The notes: a model not told the origin generated them from the sequence alone. A stretch of DNA of 64,000 bases from Erwinia tasmaniensis Et1/99 (GCF_000026185.1 NC_010694.1:3162001-3226000), one strand, 5' to 3'. Numbered from the stretch's first letter, positions 27,294 through 36,700 are shown. Numbers and translations: made by a program.

Positions 27294-28235
27294 TTATTCA
27301 TAGATGAACGTCACACCAATAACTGACTGAACATTTCCAGCCACTACTTGTCCCGTTGTGCGGGCATATGAGGCGGTCAGCCCCAGACTCACCGGACTGG
27401 TTCCCACAGTGCCTAAGGACACGTTTTTATTGCTTGAAATAATGCCGTTGCGGTTAGATAGCTGAACACCTATCCCCTGTGCAGGGTTAGAAGAAGAGGT
27501 GTTAGAGAATACGCTATTGGCAGTATCCTCAGTAGATCCGGTCAAATAATAGGCTAACTTCAGGTCCTGCCCACAATGTACAGTTAACGGTATAGCTGTA
27601 CTTCCTGGATAATCAGGAAGTGTTACTGTGACGTTCCGTGATGACACATCGCAACCGCCAGTAGGAACAACCACTGAGTTCTGAGCATATACATTCCAGA
27701 CATACGAATTGGATTCGTTATAGTTGTTAGTCTGGTGCATATTTAATATAGCCACTAGAGTTCCGGCCTTAATAGCAACTCCGTCTGCTGCAGATCCGAT
27801 TGCAGTCAGATAGAGTTTAGTGGGCCAGGGTGTCTCGGTCTTCGACTTATAGGTTAATATTTTGGTTTCAGAGGTTGTTGGAAATGGGTACGTGGAATCA
27901 GAGTAGATGATGCTTCCTTTAAAGTTCTTCAGTGCTCCGCCATAAGCGGAGCCTTGTAGTAACGAAACGTAATCCGTGTGTGTAGAAGGGTAATCATTGC
28001 GACATGCGATTTGGGTTGCCAGATCTACGACGAGGTTTTGTCCAATCCCTACAGAAGGCGTTAAATTTACGTACACGTTTGCACTCCCTCCACCAATCGG
28101 TATCTCTACACCTCCAGCGGTTCTGCAAGCGAACGCATTCGCCCCTGATGAAAAAAGCGATAGCGAACAGAATGCTAATAGCGCTAAAGCATTCTTTCTT
28201 CTGAGCATGTTTTTTATGTTGCTTGAGAGTTTCAT
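27294..28235 (-). CDS. fimH: Type 1 fimbrial tip adhesin FimH
   Basis: 313 residues: a long signal peptide of 34 residues, then a mature protein of 279, the same as E. coli FimH, starting FACRTAGG. The lectin domain is followed by TGGCDVSSRDV-type linker (TGGCDVSSRNVTVTLPDYPG) and a pilin domain ending SVIGVTFIYE. Mannose-pocket residues F1, N46, D47, Y48, D54, Q133, N135 and Y137 are present. I52 of E. coli is His, and the segment around D140 (SDDFQ in E. coli) is ESNS, so D140 is lost. The protein is clearly orthologous, but its sugar specificity may differ. It is the last gene of the fim operon. Confidence 0.95.
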   Translation of the reverse strand: MKLSSNIKNMLRRKNALALLAFCSLSLFSSGANAFACRTAGGVEIPIGGGSANVYVNLTPSVGIGQNLVVDLATQIACRNDYPSTHTDYVSLLQGSAYGGALKNFKGSIIYSDSTYPFPTTSETKILTYKSKTETPWPTKLYLTAIGSAADGVAIKAGTLVAILNMHQTNNYNESNSYVWNVYAQNSVVVPTGGCDVSSRNVTVTLPDYPGSTAIPLTVHCGQDLKLAYYLTGSTEDTANSVFSNTSSSNPAQGIGVQLSNRNGIISSNKNVSLGTVGTSPVSLGLTASYARTTGQVVAGNVQSVIGVTFIYE

Positions 28236-28253
28236 TAAGAGAGCCCTTAAATT

Positions 28254-28757
28254 TTAGGCATAGGTATAGGTGACGTTAATCACCGCCTGGATGCTGCCCT
28301 GCTTAGCATTGCCATTGACCGACAGCGCGCGGACCTGTAGTGGCAGACTCGCCGATTGTGATGAGTCGTCAACCTGTACGGCTTTTTTCTTGCCGTTGTT
28401 CAGGTTATTTCCATCCGTATCCTGCAGCTCCAGCTGAAGATTGGTAGCCCCGCCCTGATTTTTGTAATAGCCCGTACTGTCCGTCGTCCCCGTGAACGTT
28501 GCCGTCACCCTGGACGTGCCTGTCGGGCAGTTGGTCAGATTCAGAGTGACCGGATACCAGGCAGATCCTGAACCCGCCTGCACGTAATTGAACGTAAAAA
28601 GGTCACCCAGGTTAACCGCCGCTGATGGCGTTGATACCGTACAGGGTTTGGCTACCACGCGGCCGTTCACCGTAATGGTCACATCGGCAGCATGAGCGCC
28701 CGGCATTGTGGTAAAAATCAGCATCCCTGCCAGCAGGACGCACTTTATCTTGGTCAT
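28254..28757 (-). CDS. fimG: Type 1 fimbrial minor subunit FimG
   Basis: 167 residues, signal peptide ending GAHA, then ADVTITVNGRVVAKPCTVST, nearly the E. coli FimG start whose N-terminal strand donates to FimH. TGTTDSTGYYKNQGGA, KAVQVDDSSQSASLPLQVRAL and the end NVTYTYA are also shared. It is the adaptor that links FimH to FimF in the tip. It is 18 bp upstream of fimH. Confidence 0.95.
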   Translation of the reverse strand: MTKIKCVLLAGMLIFTTMPGAHAADVTITVNGRVVAKPCTVSTPSAAVNLGDLFTFNYVQAGSGSAWYPVTLNLTNCPTGTSRVTATFTGTTDSTGYYKNQGGATNLQLELQDTDGNNLNNGKKKAVQVDDSSQSASLPLQVRALSVNGNAKQGSIQAVINVTYTYA

Positions 28758-28769
28758 CTTCAGACTTCC

Positions 28770-29294
28770 TTACTGAAACTCTAAGGTGAAGTTCGCCGTC
28801 GCATTAACGATACCCGCCGTTACCGGGGAGCGCGTTGCCATCAGGCGTGCGTAAAAGCCCAGCGTGTTCGCCTGGCCGGCTGTCAGCGTGGTCCAGTTAA
28901 GCGTGTCCTGGGCTGAATTCAGCGAGACAGGATCCTTATCTTTGTCCAGAATCTGAATCCCCATGCCGCTTGCAGCATTACTGACCGCATCAAGTTTCAG
29001 CAGGGTAGCGTTGTCACCGTCTGATATTCCCGTGTAGCCCACTCTTACCGCCGTCGCTGAACTCCCGCACTTATCAAAGACAATGGTGAAGGGTACTGCG
29101 GGAGTGACGGCGCCCGGACGATAAAGCTGTCTGCCCGCATTGCTCATCAGATCCACGGTAAAGTTCTGCGAATCCACCGCCACTGAGCAGGCGTTATCTT
29201 TTAAATATCCTGTAATGGTGATGGTACTGTCCGCCGCATGGGTATTCCCGGCGAAAACAGACAGTAAACACAGGATTGAAACGTATCTAGTCAT
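28770..29294 (-). CDS. fimF: Type 1 fimbrial minor subunit FimF
   Basis: 174 residues, signal peptide MTRYVSILCLLSVFAGNTHA, then ADSTITITGYLKDNACSVAV, matching E. coli FimF, and FYARLMATRSPVTAGIVNAT near the C-terminus, ending FTLEFQ. FimF is the second tip adaptor between FimG and the FimA rod. Spacing to fimG is 12 bp. Confidence 0.95.
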   Translation of the reverse strand: MTRYVSILCLLSVFAGNTHAADSTITITGYLKDNACSVAVDSQNFTVDLMSNAGRQLYRPGAVTPAVPFTIVFDKCGSSATAVRVGYTGISDGDNATLLKLDAVSNAASGMGIQILDKDKDPVSLNSAQDTLNWTTLTAGQANTLGFYARLMATRSPVTAGIVNATANFTLEFQ

Positions 29295-29315
29295 GGATGT
29301 ATGTCCCCTGCATCA

Positions 29316-31943
29316 TTACCGGCATACGGCTGAGGAATAGCTCAGCGCCCTGTTCTGGCTGTCGGCGGGCAGGCTGTATGTTGCCGTACAGCTTTCATTT
29401 GCGCTCTCGCCCCACTTAACCTTGATTTTTCCTGCGGGTGACAGTCCTGTCAGATAAACCTGCCCGCCATCTGCAACAATGCTTCCCGACTGCCCGGCCT
29501 CGTAGGATACGATGGAGCCAAAGGGAACGGGTTTCCCGTCCCGGGTCAGCGTCATCAGGACTTTCATCCCGACACGCGCCTTAAACTCCGCGCGCACCAC
29601 GGCGCCGCGTGTCGGCACCACGCTCACTACCGCTTCTTCCAGCTCGACATTATTGGCCAGAGAGTCGGTATTAAGAGCGACACGGTTTTCGCGATAATCC
29701 ATGGCATAAGGCAGTACCGCGTAACCCCGCCAGTCGGTGCGCACGCCGGTCTGATTCTCAACGCCAACGTGTCCCGCTCCCGGCGCTTTTATCAACACCG
29801 AGGTGTCGTTGAGAGGCTGACTGAAGGTCACGCCATTTTCATGCGCCAGCACGCCGCCGCTGACACCGTAATACAACTGGCGGTAGTCGCCGCTGTGGCT
29901 GTAGCCGATGTTGCTGTTACCGTAGGTGCCACGATAGTTAAGCCCCGCATTGCCGGTTCCCCCCGATGTCCCCGACCCGCCGCTGGCGTACCCCGTTTGC
30001 ACGCTGTAACTGAGGTTGTTATCTTCAAGCAGGGTACCGTAAAGCCCGGCAGTACCCGCCGTACGTCCTCTGAAGTCGGTTGATGTGTTGTAGCTTGCAC
30101 TGGCGTTTTTAAATGCCGAACGGGTATCCGAACGCATCCAGTGGCTGAACGGTATATTAATATTGAACGCCAGCAGCTGGTCCTTATCATCACTCCAGGC
30201 ATTTTTGGACAGGCTGTAGCTCAGGCCCCAGCTGATATCCGTTATCGTGCTGTTATAGCCAATCTGCAGCTGCTCGTCCGCACGCCCGGTGTTCCAGTAG
30301 CTCTGGTGGCTGCCGGTGAGATAGATGGTCGATGACCGTCCGACCTGTTGCGTCACCGTAGCCTGAAGACGGCCACGTTTGCTGTAGTTGAGATTGTAGT
30401 AATCCGTGAATTTCGGCTTTACGTTGACGATGCCATCTTCACTGACCACCGTGTAGCCGCTCATACGGTGCCAGGCGGTATCCGCCAGGGTGTAGAAACC
30501 CTGCGTTGAATAACGGTATCCAACCAGCTGGAGATTGGTTCCCGTGTCGTTAAGCGACTTGCTGTAAAGAAAGCGCAGGGACTGCCCCTGGTGCCGGGTG
30601 TCATCGGGCAGGGTGGCGTTTGCCTGAGTGATATCCGCGGAAACGGCCCCCAGATAACCCAGGTTTTTCCCCAGGCCGACGTTAAACGAACGGTAATCGC
30701 TGGACGCACGCGTGCCCCCGTAAACCGTCCAGCCGTCGGGCAGCCCCCAAAGCGACGTTCCCTGGAAAAACGTGGGTTTGTCCTGCATACCGTTGCCACT
30801 GCGATACTGTCCCGCAGTAGCCGCAAACTTGACCTGCCCTTCTCGCTGTAACATCGGAACGGATGAGAACGGCACGGTAAACACCTGAACAGATCCATCC
30901 GCCTCTTTAACCGTTACCTGCAGATCGCCGCTGTTTCCCGCCGCATAAAGATCGCCGATGGTAAATGCGCCCGGCGGGACGGTAGTCTGGTAGATTTCAT
31001 AGCCGTTTTGTTTGATCGAAACGCGCGCCGTACCGCGCGCAATACCATGGATCACAGGAGCGAATCCACGCTGACTGTCGGGAAGCATATTGTCATCAGA
31101 GGCCACCTGAATGCCGCGGAAATTGATACCCTCAAAGATATCGCCCGCGGTATAGCTGTCACCCACGGTCAGGCGGCTGCGCCAGGCCGTAATGTCACGC
31201 TCAAGCCAGGTATTGACGTGCTGCCAGCGATTCTCGTTCGATGCCGCCCCGCTGCTGTAACTCCAGGTAGAGTTATCACGCAGCCGCCATGCACCAACGT
31301 TAAGCCCGCTTTGCAGGTTAAGGTACGAGTAGTTACGCGTTCCTCCATTCTGACTGCGCACTTCGCTGCCGGTATAGTTGTAGTTGAGCAGGCCGGCGGT
31401 AATACCGTTATCCCAGAGCTCCGGAGCAATGTAGCCACGAGCCTGATTGCCCATAAACGCCTGTGGGACGCTGATATTGAGCCGCTGGCGGCCAACGTCA
31501 AAGCTGCTTGAGGAATCAGCAATCAACCGGGTAAAGGGGACACACGCGGTACTCTTCATCACCGCAATGTCCGGCAGGGTCAGGGTATTCACCCCGAGTG
31601 TCGCCAGCTGCGAACGGGTCAGGCAGGGTTCCAGCCGTTTGCCGTCAGTGGAGTATTCAAAGGTGACGTCCCGGGTAGACATGTAGCCATCGTTCATATA
31701 GATGTCTACGCGATAGGTCCCGGGGGGGGCCTCCAGCCCTTTCTCAAAACCGGACAGGTCGGCAACGGACTCAGGATCGTCAGACAGGAACCGGGGGTTG
31801 AAGTAGTTGTCTGCACGCGCAGAGAATGTCGATGCCACCAGTAGCATCGCTAGCGGCGTAAGCATCGTTCTTTTCAGGGTCTTCCCCCGGGTGTCGAGTG
31901 TTGTCATTTTATCGCTGCCTGCTCCGTAATCCAGGTATGACAT
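29316..31943 (-). CDS. fimD: Type 1 fimbrial usher FimD
   Basis: 875 residues, E. coli FimD size. The mature N-terminal domain YFNPRFLSDDPESVADLSGFE binds chaperone-subunit complexes. Barrel and plug segments include MLPDSQRGFAPVIHGIARG and IKQNGYEIYQTTVPPGAF. The C-terminal domain ends KVKWGESANESCTATYSLP with its Cys pair. The start MSYLDYGAG is the same MSYL as E. coli FimD; later Met codons (31907 or 31865) could also serve. It forms the outer-membrane assembly pore. Confidence 0.95.
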   Translation of the reverse strand: MSYLDYGAGSDKMTTLDTRGKTLKRTMLTPLAMLLVASTFSARADNYFNPRFLSDDPESVADLSGFEKGLEAPPGTYRVDIYMNDGYMSTRDVTFEYSTDGKRLEPCLTRSQLATLGVNTLTLPDIAVMKSTACVPFTRLIADSSSSFDVGRQRLNISVPQAFMGNQARGYIAPELWDNGITAGLLNYNYTGSEVRSQNGGTRNYSYLNLQSGLNVGAWRLRDNSTWSYSSGAASNENRWQHVNTWLERDITAWRSRLTVGDSYTAGDIFEGINFRGIQVASDDNMLPDSQRGFAPVIHGIARGTARVSIKQNGYEIYQTTVPPGAFTIGDLYAAGNSGDLQVTVKEADGSVQVFTVPFSSVPMLQREGQVKFAATAGQYRSGNGMQDKPTFFQGTSLWGLPDGWTVYGGTRASSDYRSFNVGLGKNLGYLGAVSADITQANATLPDDTRHQGQSLRFLYSKSLNDTGTNLQLVGYRYSTQGFYTLADTAWHRMSGYTVVSEDGIVNVKPKFTDYYNLNYSKRGRLQATVTQQVGRSSTIYLTGSHQSYWNTGRADEQLQIGYNSTITDISWGLSYSLSKNAWSDDKDQLLAFNINIPFSHWMRSDTRSAFKNASASYNTSTDFRGRTAGTAGLYGTLLEDNNLSYSVQTGYASGGSGTSGGTGNAGLNYRGTYGNSNIGYSHSGDYRQLYYGVSGGVLAHENGVTFSQPLNDTSVLIKAPGAGHVGVENQTGVRTDWRGYAVLPYAMDYRENRVALNTDSLANNVELEEAVVSVVPTRGAVVRAEFKARVGMKVLMTLTRDGKPVPFGSIVSYEAGQSGSIVADGGQVYLTGLSPAGKIKVKWGESANESCTATYSLPADSQNRALSYSSAVCR

Positions 31944-32035
31944 GGTCCCTCCCGCACTCTAATACGTGATGCCGGCCTTCTATTTACCTGCATGGTCCAA
32001 AACTGATTATCCCGTAACGGAATACTTGAAAATGA

Positions 32036-32740
32036 TTACTGCATGGTTCCTTTTATCGCCGTCGTCAGCGCGCCGTAATCATTTATTGTTCGATAGGTTA
32101 TTGCGCTACCCGCGTCGGCCGGCAGCGTGACGCTGACCGAACCCATTGGAGGAACCATGGTATTCGGCAGTATTCGCGTCCCCGCATTAAGTTCGGTGAC
32201 CGTCAGGAAGTAGGGGGTCGGATTGCGCAGTTCCAGTGCATTCTTGCTGCGTCTGAACGTCAGCTTTGACGGCGCCTGATCGGGGGCCATACTGAGGTTG
32301 CCCGGACGGTAGAACATTTTTATCCGGCTGGTTATCGCCAGCTGCAGCGTATTGTCTTTTTGATGCGCTTTATCCAGTGACGGGATGGCTTTGACGTTGA
32401 CCCAAAACAGGCTTTCTTTATCCTGAGGCAACGCCTTGTTCGTGGCGTCAATTATCCGCAGCGTGTTCTCTTTCTTCCCCTGCATGACAAACAACGGAGG
32501 CGTCATAACAAAGCGGCTCTCTTTTTGGCCGTCATCATTCTCAACCCAGGACTGGATGAGAAAAGTATCTTTATCGTTGTTGTTGCTGACGCCTAAGGTG
32601 ACCTGTTTCTGATCGGCCGGATACACTACGCGCGTTGCTCCCAGCGCTACGCCAGCCTCAGCACGGCCGGCACCTGCAACAGCTGTAGACAGTGCCAGCA
32701 GTGCCATCATGGCTTTTACGGTCATTTTCATCTTTGTCAC
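32036..32740 (-). CDS. fimC: Type 1 fimbrial chaperone FimC
   Basis: 234 residues from GTG 32740, supported by AGAGG five bases upstream; an ATG nine bases inside is the alternative. After the signal peptide: GVALGATRVVYPADQKQVTL, LPQDKESLFWVNVKAIPSLDK, KMFYRPGNL, NPTPYFLTVTELNAGTRIL and the end ITYRTINDYGALT, all close to E. coli FimC. It folds Fim subunits in the periplasm by donor-strand complementation. Confidence 0.95.
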   Translation of the reverse strand: MTKMKMTVKAMMALLALSTAVAGAGRAEAGVALGATRVVYPADQKQVTLGVSNNNDKDTFLIQSWVENDDGQKESRFVMTPPLFVMQGKKENTLRIIDATNKALPQDKESLFWVNVKAIPSLDKAHQKDNTLQLAITSRIKMFYRPGNLSMAPDQAPSKLTFRRSKNALELRNPTPYFLTVTELNAGTRILPNTMVPPMGSVSVTLPADAGSAITYRTINDYGALTTAIKGTMQ

Positions 32741-32833
32741 GTAAACCTCTTAAAACGCATAATCACCCTGCCGCAGACCGCATAAACGCCTGTCTCTGGC
32801 GGAACTTACCCGCAGAGAGATGGGTAGACAGTG

Positions 32834-33373
32834 TTATTGATATGTCAGTGAGAACCAGGCTTGAGCATCAGCCTTACCACCGTTAACCGCATGGCCAGTG
32901 GCACGATACCTGGCAACAAACTGGAGTTCGCGCGCCCCATTAACCAGTGGTTTCCAGGCCTGGGGGACAGAGTTGACGGGTATCATTTTCCCGGTGTCGT
33001 CAAACAGAGCGATACCAACGCCTGTCGCAGTACCTTCACCTTCGCCTACGGAGAGCACGTCAGGATTTTTTCCATCGGCCACCCCGTGGAATACGATACC
33101 CACGCGCTCGCTGACGTTTGTATTGCAATCCTGAAGATGCAGCGTGAAGGGAACCGGGTCGGCATCGTCGCCGACGGCTTTGAAACGGTTACTGCTGACC
33201 TGCCCCATATGGACAATCAGCTGCCTGTCACCAATATCAACCGTACAGGCTTCGGCTATCAGTTCGCCCTGAAAACGCATCTGCCCGCCTGGCAGAGTGA
33301 CATTCCATTTATTGCCGGCCATTGACAGAGGTGCCAATAGCATCAGGAAAAGTCCCAGTCTGATTTTTAGCAT
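32834..33373 (-). CDS. fimI: Type 1 fimbrial protein FimI
   Basis: 179 residues, starts [20 protein letters not shown] and continues [20 protein letters not shown], then [18 protein letters not shown], matching E. coli FimI. FimI is a pilin-like protein lacking normal polymerisation ability, thought to stop rod growth at the usher. It lies between fimA and fimC as in E. coli. Confidence 0.94.
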   Translation of the reverse strand: MLKIRLGLFLMLLAPLSMAGNKWNVTLPGGQMRFQGELIAEACTVDIGDRQLIVHMGQVSSNRFKAVGDDADPVPFTLHLQDCNTNVSERVGIVFHGVADGKNPDVLSVGEGEGTATGVGIALFDDTGKMIPVNSVPQAWKPLVNGARELQFVARYRATGHAVNGGKADAQAWFSLTYQ

Positions 33374-33443
33374 CGCCTTCTCCCTTTTCGACTGCTGAAA
33401 AGCGGGCCATCCTGGCCCGGGAATTCATCCTTGCAGACCAGAA

Positions 33444-33992
33444 TTACTCGTACTGAACTTTAAAGTTGGCGTTGGCGTTGGCCGTACCCGCGGTGGCAAC
33501 ACCCGTTGCAATGTAACGCGCCTGGAATGGCAGGGTATTCGTACCATCGCTCAGAGTAGCGGCGGTGCTGAAGGTTGCTCCGTCAAACGCCAGTGCTTTA
33601 CCTGCGCTGTCAAGCACCTGAACGCCGACGTTAGTCGCGCCACCTGCAGAGGAGCTTTCCAGGGCCAGAGCGGTCGTATTGTCTCCACCAGCGGTCACGC
33701 CAGAGAAGGCGATCGCAGCTTTGGTCGCTACAGATGTGTCACAGTCGTTTAACTGGATATTGAAACCGACGGCAGAACTGGTTTTGCCCGCTTCGCTCAG
33801 AGTGGCGGTCTTTACCTGACCCAGTTGTACGGTCTGGTCGACGGAGCCGGCGTCAACGGCGCAGGCAGCATTAACGACTTCACCTTTAAAATGAACGGTA
33901 CCGCCATTAACGGTAGTGGTTGCTGCGTGTGCCATACCAGCAGTCAGCAGCGAAGCAGCGATCAGGCTATTGATGAAACGAATTTTACTCAT
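33444..33992 (-). CDS. fimA: Type 1 fimbrial major subunit FimA
   Basis: 182 residues from ATG 33992 ([23 protein letters not shown] signal peptide); the frame is open for 57 bp more but lacks support. The mature part [26 protein letters not shown] and the end [14 protein letters not shown] are characteristic of FimA. Cys residues in VVNAACAV and QLNDCDT form the pilin disulfide. It is the rod subunit and first structural gene, separated by about 130 bp from the invertible element. Confidence 0.95.
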   Translation of the reverse strand: MSKIRFINSLIAASLLTAGMAHAATTTVNGGTVHFKGEVVNAACAVDAGSVDQTVQLGQVKTATLSEAGKTSSAVGFNIQLNDCDTSVATKAAIAFSGVTAGGDNTTALALESSSAGGATNVGVQVLDSAGKALAFDGATFSTAATLSDGTNTLPFQARYIATGVATAGTANANANFKVQYE

Positions 33993-34122
33993 AGGTCCAA
34001 ACTCCATGTCTTGGAAAAGAGCCACAGGGGCCGTCGAAAGCTGACTCATTTATTGACTCAAATAACGCTTAGCAATCCCGAGAAAATACGATTCGGTATC
34101 AATTCCACATTATTCATAAGTA

Positions 34123-34430
34123 GTCAAAATGAACCAAATTGACGCATTTAGTGAATAAATTTGTATTTGTTTTTTTTATGTAAAGAGGGCGGTGTTTTAT
34201 TTCATAAAACACCTAATTAGTGGAGTTTAATCCTGCACTTAGCTTATGCATTAGAATTTTTTTCAGCGCATGAGAATAATTTCGTATGGCCAACTAAAAT
34301 TGCAGTAAGCTGACAATTCCCCATACTATTGAAATTATTGATTTTTATTGAAGGTGGATTCTTACATGCACTATTATTTGACCTAAGTGCGAATTTAAAG
34401 CACAATATTTACAGTTTGGTTCATTTTGAC
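34123..34430. promoter_or_regulatory. fimS: fimS-like invertible promoter element
   Basis: A 16-bp perfect inverted repeat, GTCAAAATGAACCAAA at 34123-34138 and its reverse complement at 34415-34430, bounds 308 bp between the recombinase gene and fimA. E. coli fimS is about 314 bp, bounded by 9-bp repeats of different sequence. Inside, TTGACC (34378-34383), 17 bp, CACAAT (34401-34406) points to the right, away from fimA, with a start just inside the repeat. This suggests the OFF orientation. Inversion would point it at fimA with a leader of roughly 150 bases. Inversion itself is inferred, not seen. Confidence 0.85.
34191..34213. repeat. Perfect hairpin inside the invertible element
   Basis: GGTGTTTTAT, loop TTC, ATAAAACACC: a perfect 10-bp stem with a 3-base loop. 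It is AT-rich and lacks a T tract on the + strand. It could be a transcription attenuator, protein-binding site or DNA cruciform affecting the switch or the recombinase transcript. Confidence 0.5.
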
Positions 34431-34437
34431 CCGTTAT

Positions 34438-34998
34438 TTATACATCCCCCTGCCAAACGCCTATAAACCTCGCTGAATTACTCGACGTGTATAAAACTGT
34501 ATGCTGTATGTTTCTGTGGCCCAAATAATCTTGAATTAACCGTGTATCGGCTCCCCTGTCAGCCAAAGCGAATCCGCAGGCATGGCGTAACATGTGAGGA
34601 CTCAAATCGACAGGAATATGAGCTGCCGCGCCATACGACCGTATCAGCTTGTATATCTGCTGGCGTGACATAGCCCCCCCTTTTTGCGACAGAAAAATCC
34701 ACGAAGTATCGGAGCCACGCCATAAGAGGCGCTCCTTAAGCCATTTTTTCAAGAGTAGTAATTCTGATTTTAGTAAGGGATGCGTTGTTTTCAGACCACC
34801 TTTCAATCTGTTAACATGTATTATTCCGTCTTCGAGACTGATGTCTGAAATTCTCAAGTGACATAGCTCGCTTACACGAAAACCGTGGATAAAGCACATC
34901 TTAATCATACACTCATCACGCACTGGGTAGGTGCCCTCTCGAGAGGCCTGAAGCAGGCGTTGAATTTCATCATGAGTAAGATATTTTCGTTTATTCAC
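34438..34998 (-). CDS. fimB: Tyrosine recombinase, FimB-like
   Basis: 186 residues, the short single-domain form of FimB/FimE (E. coli about 200). Catalytic residues are R41 (FRVSEL), H135 and R138 (HMLRH), H161 (LGHRN) and the nucleophile Y170. FIHGFRVSELCHLRISDI and THPLL are closer to FimB than FimE. The C-terminus is shorter than in E. coli. The stop codon lies only 7 bp from the right inverted repeat, and the gene runs toward fimA, so its transcript enters the switch. No second recombinase is found. It should invert the element; whether in both directions cannot be told from sequence. Confidence 0.9.
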   Translation of the reverse strand: MNKRKYLTHDEIQRLLQASREGTYPVRDECMIKMCFIHGFRVSELCHLRISDISLEDGIIHVNRLKGGLKTTHPLLKSELLLLKKWLKERLLWRGSDTSWIFLSQKGGAMSRQQIYKLIRSYGAAAHIPVDLSPHMLRHACGFALADRGADTRLIQDYLGHRNIQHTVLYTSSNSARFIGVWQGDV

Positions 34999-36188
34999 GT
35001 GATAACTCTTCCTAGTGTTAAGTTATTAAAAATTAATATTTTATTTTTCGAGACTTGATAGTATTGTCATCTAAGTTATTTCTCAAGCCCCGTTATCAGA
35101 TGTAGCAATATTCCCAGTTTAATATTATTTAAGTATTTCTGCAAAACACGCCCTTTGCTTCCAGAGACTTTCTGAAAAAAATGATCGTTTCCTCTGATGA
35201 GGATGTTGTATTTGTGTAAGAAAATTGCTGAAAATTGCGCGGTTGGTTATTGAGTAGAGGATAAATTCGCGGGGTGACCGTAGCTTATGCTGGCATCGAA
35301 GATACCTTTTCGACCCTTTTTTTCCCTTGAGAACCCGTATATCAGCAGGCAGAATTTATTCTACAGCTATTCATTCAGAACAGCGGTCCGGATCTGTCAC
35401 AAACAGTGCTCATCTTTCTGTTCCACTGCACCTGCTATTTTTGGCAATTATTCTGGCTATTACTTCATTAGGTGTGACCACACAAATGCCGTTGAAACTA
35501 ACTCACCGCACCGGTACATTTCACCGTGCTCTAAATTGATTTACTAAATTTCCCTCCTGAAAAGAGGTAATATGCGCACCTCCGCACAGCACAGGTCCTC
35601 TGATATAAAGAGAAAATTTTATTTCAGAAATGAAATGCAAATTGGCCCATTTAGTTGTCGTTCAAAATTAACAGTCACGCAGGCACAGGTAGTCATGGAC
35701 GCAGGCCTTCTACGATGACGAAATGGGTAAAGCTACTGCGTGATGAGCGGCAGAAAGAACAAGTTAACCGGGGAAAAATGGCATTGAAACAAAAAATGAG
35801 CAACCTGTGTGAGCAGCTTATTTCGAACGCTTCCGTGTATCACAACTCGGCGATCCTGTCGCGATTGCTGGAACGACCGGAATTGGAAGGCAATGTCAAA
35901 GGGATTGATGCTCAGATCCGGATATCGCCGTTGGCAGCATTATACCTTCCAAAACCACGGTGGAATTACGCTGATTGCCAGGCTGAAAATGGGATAAATG
36001 AGATTTCAGCGATCCCAGCGGATAACCTCTGAATGTAATTTTTTGTACCGCGCTTGCACTTAAATGCTGCGTTCAGTATGTTCCAACAGCGCAGCGAATC
36101 TGAGGCTATATGAACTTGACCTGCGTCAGGGCAGATAAATACCGGTCCTGTAAGGGACATTAAATTCTATAATTCAGGGAAAAGATTT
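34999..36188. other. Intergenic region upstream of recombinase
   Basis: About 1.2 kb. The left part is AT-rich and should contain the recombinase promoter; the 12-mer AAAAATGATCGT lies at about 35178-35189. Short frames at 35287-35547 and 35327-35539 on + look like background. A possible gene fragment is listed separately at 35715-36032. Confidence 0.35.
35715..36032 (+). CDS. Uncharacterised frame, possibly a gene fragment
   Basis: 105 codons starting at ATG 35715 (MTKWVKLLRDERQKEQVNRG). The middle part is charged and helical (LCEQLISNASVYHNSAILSRLLERPELEG) with balanced codon use, so a former coding region is plausible, but I recognise no family and the start codon has no good ribosome-binding site. 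It may be debris of an integrated element. Confidence 0.25.
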   Translation: MTKWVKLLRDERQKEQVNRGKMALKQKMSNLCEQLISNASVYHNSAILSRLLERPELEGNVKGIDAQIRISPLAALYLPKPRWNYADCQAENGINEISAIPADNL

Positions 36189-36677
36189 ATGACCTATTTG
36201 CAAGCTTTGTTTCAGACGCCAGGCACCCGCAGCTTTATTCCGCTAGTCATAATACGAGTCGCCCTCGGGGTGTTCTTCTTCGCCTCGGGCTTTAACAAAG
36301 TTTTTATGCCAGAAAGCCAGGCCATGATGCTGGAAACCATTACCGAAGCAGGCATCCCGTTCCCGGCATTTATGGCGTTTTTTGTCGCCGGCTGCGAAAC
36401 GCTGTTCGGGCTGTTGATGGCGGCGGGATTCCTGACACGCGTGAGCGCGCTGGTGCTGATGATAATCAGTCTGGTGGCATTGTTTACCGTCGGACTACAC
36501 CATATACCGGCGAATCTCAATTTGCTTACTTGGTACAGTTGGCTGTTTTACCTGCCCGAATCTGCCTATATCGTCATTTGCCTGCTGCTGGTTGTGCAGG
36601 GAGGCGGCCCGCTGAGCGTTGACCGCCCTGTCGCTAAACGTCTTGCATTACGGGGACATTCTCTGCGCCATAAGTGA
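36189..36677 (+). CDS. DoxX family membrane protein
   Basis: 162 residues with four hydrophobic helices and the DoxX core: ALGVFFFASGFNKVFMPE, then PFPAFMAFFVAGCETLFGLLMAAGFLTRVSAL. DoxX proteins are small inner-membrane proteins linked to redox stress, but this one has no defined partner nearby. Start ATG 36189 has GGGAAAAG upstream. It lies alone inside the tRNA-Phe-bounded region. Confidence 0.85.
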   Translation: MTYLQALFQTPGTRSFIPLVIIRVALGVFFFASGFNKVFMPESQAMMLETITEAGIPFPAFMAFFVAGCETLFGLLMAAGFLTRVSALVLMIISLVALFTVGLHHIPANLNLLTWYSWLFYLPESAYIVICLLLVVQGGGPLSVDRPVAKRLALRGHSLRHK

Positions 36678-36700
36678 AACGCCCCGCTTTTCTGGGACGT

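Noticed and set aside
34378..34406. Promoter in the switch driving the recombinase
   Set aside because: It points rightwards, antisense to the recombinase gene, so it cannot drive it.
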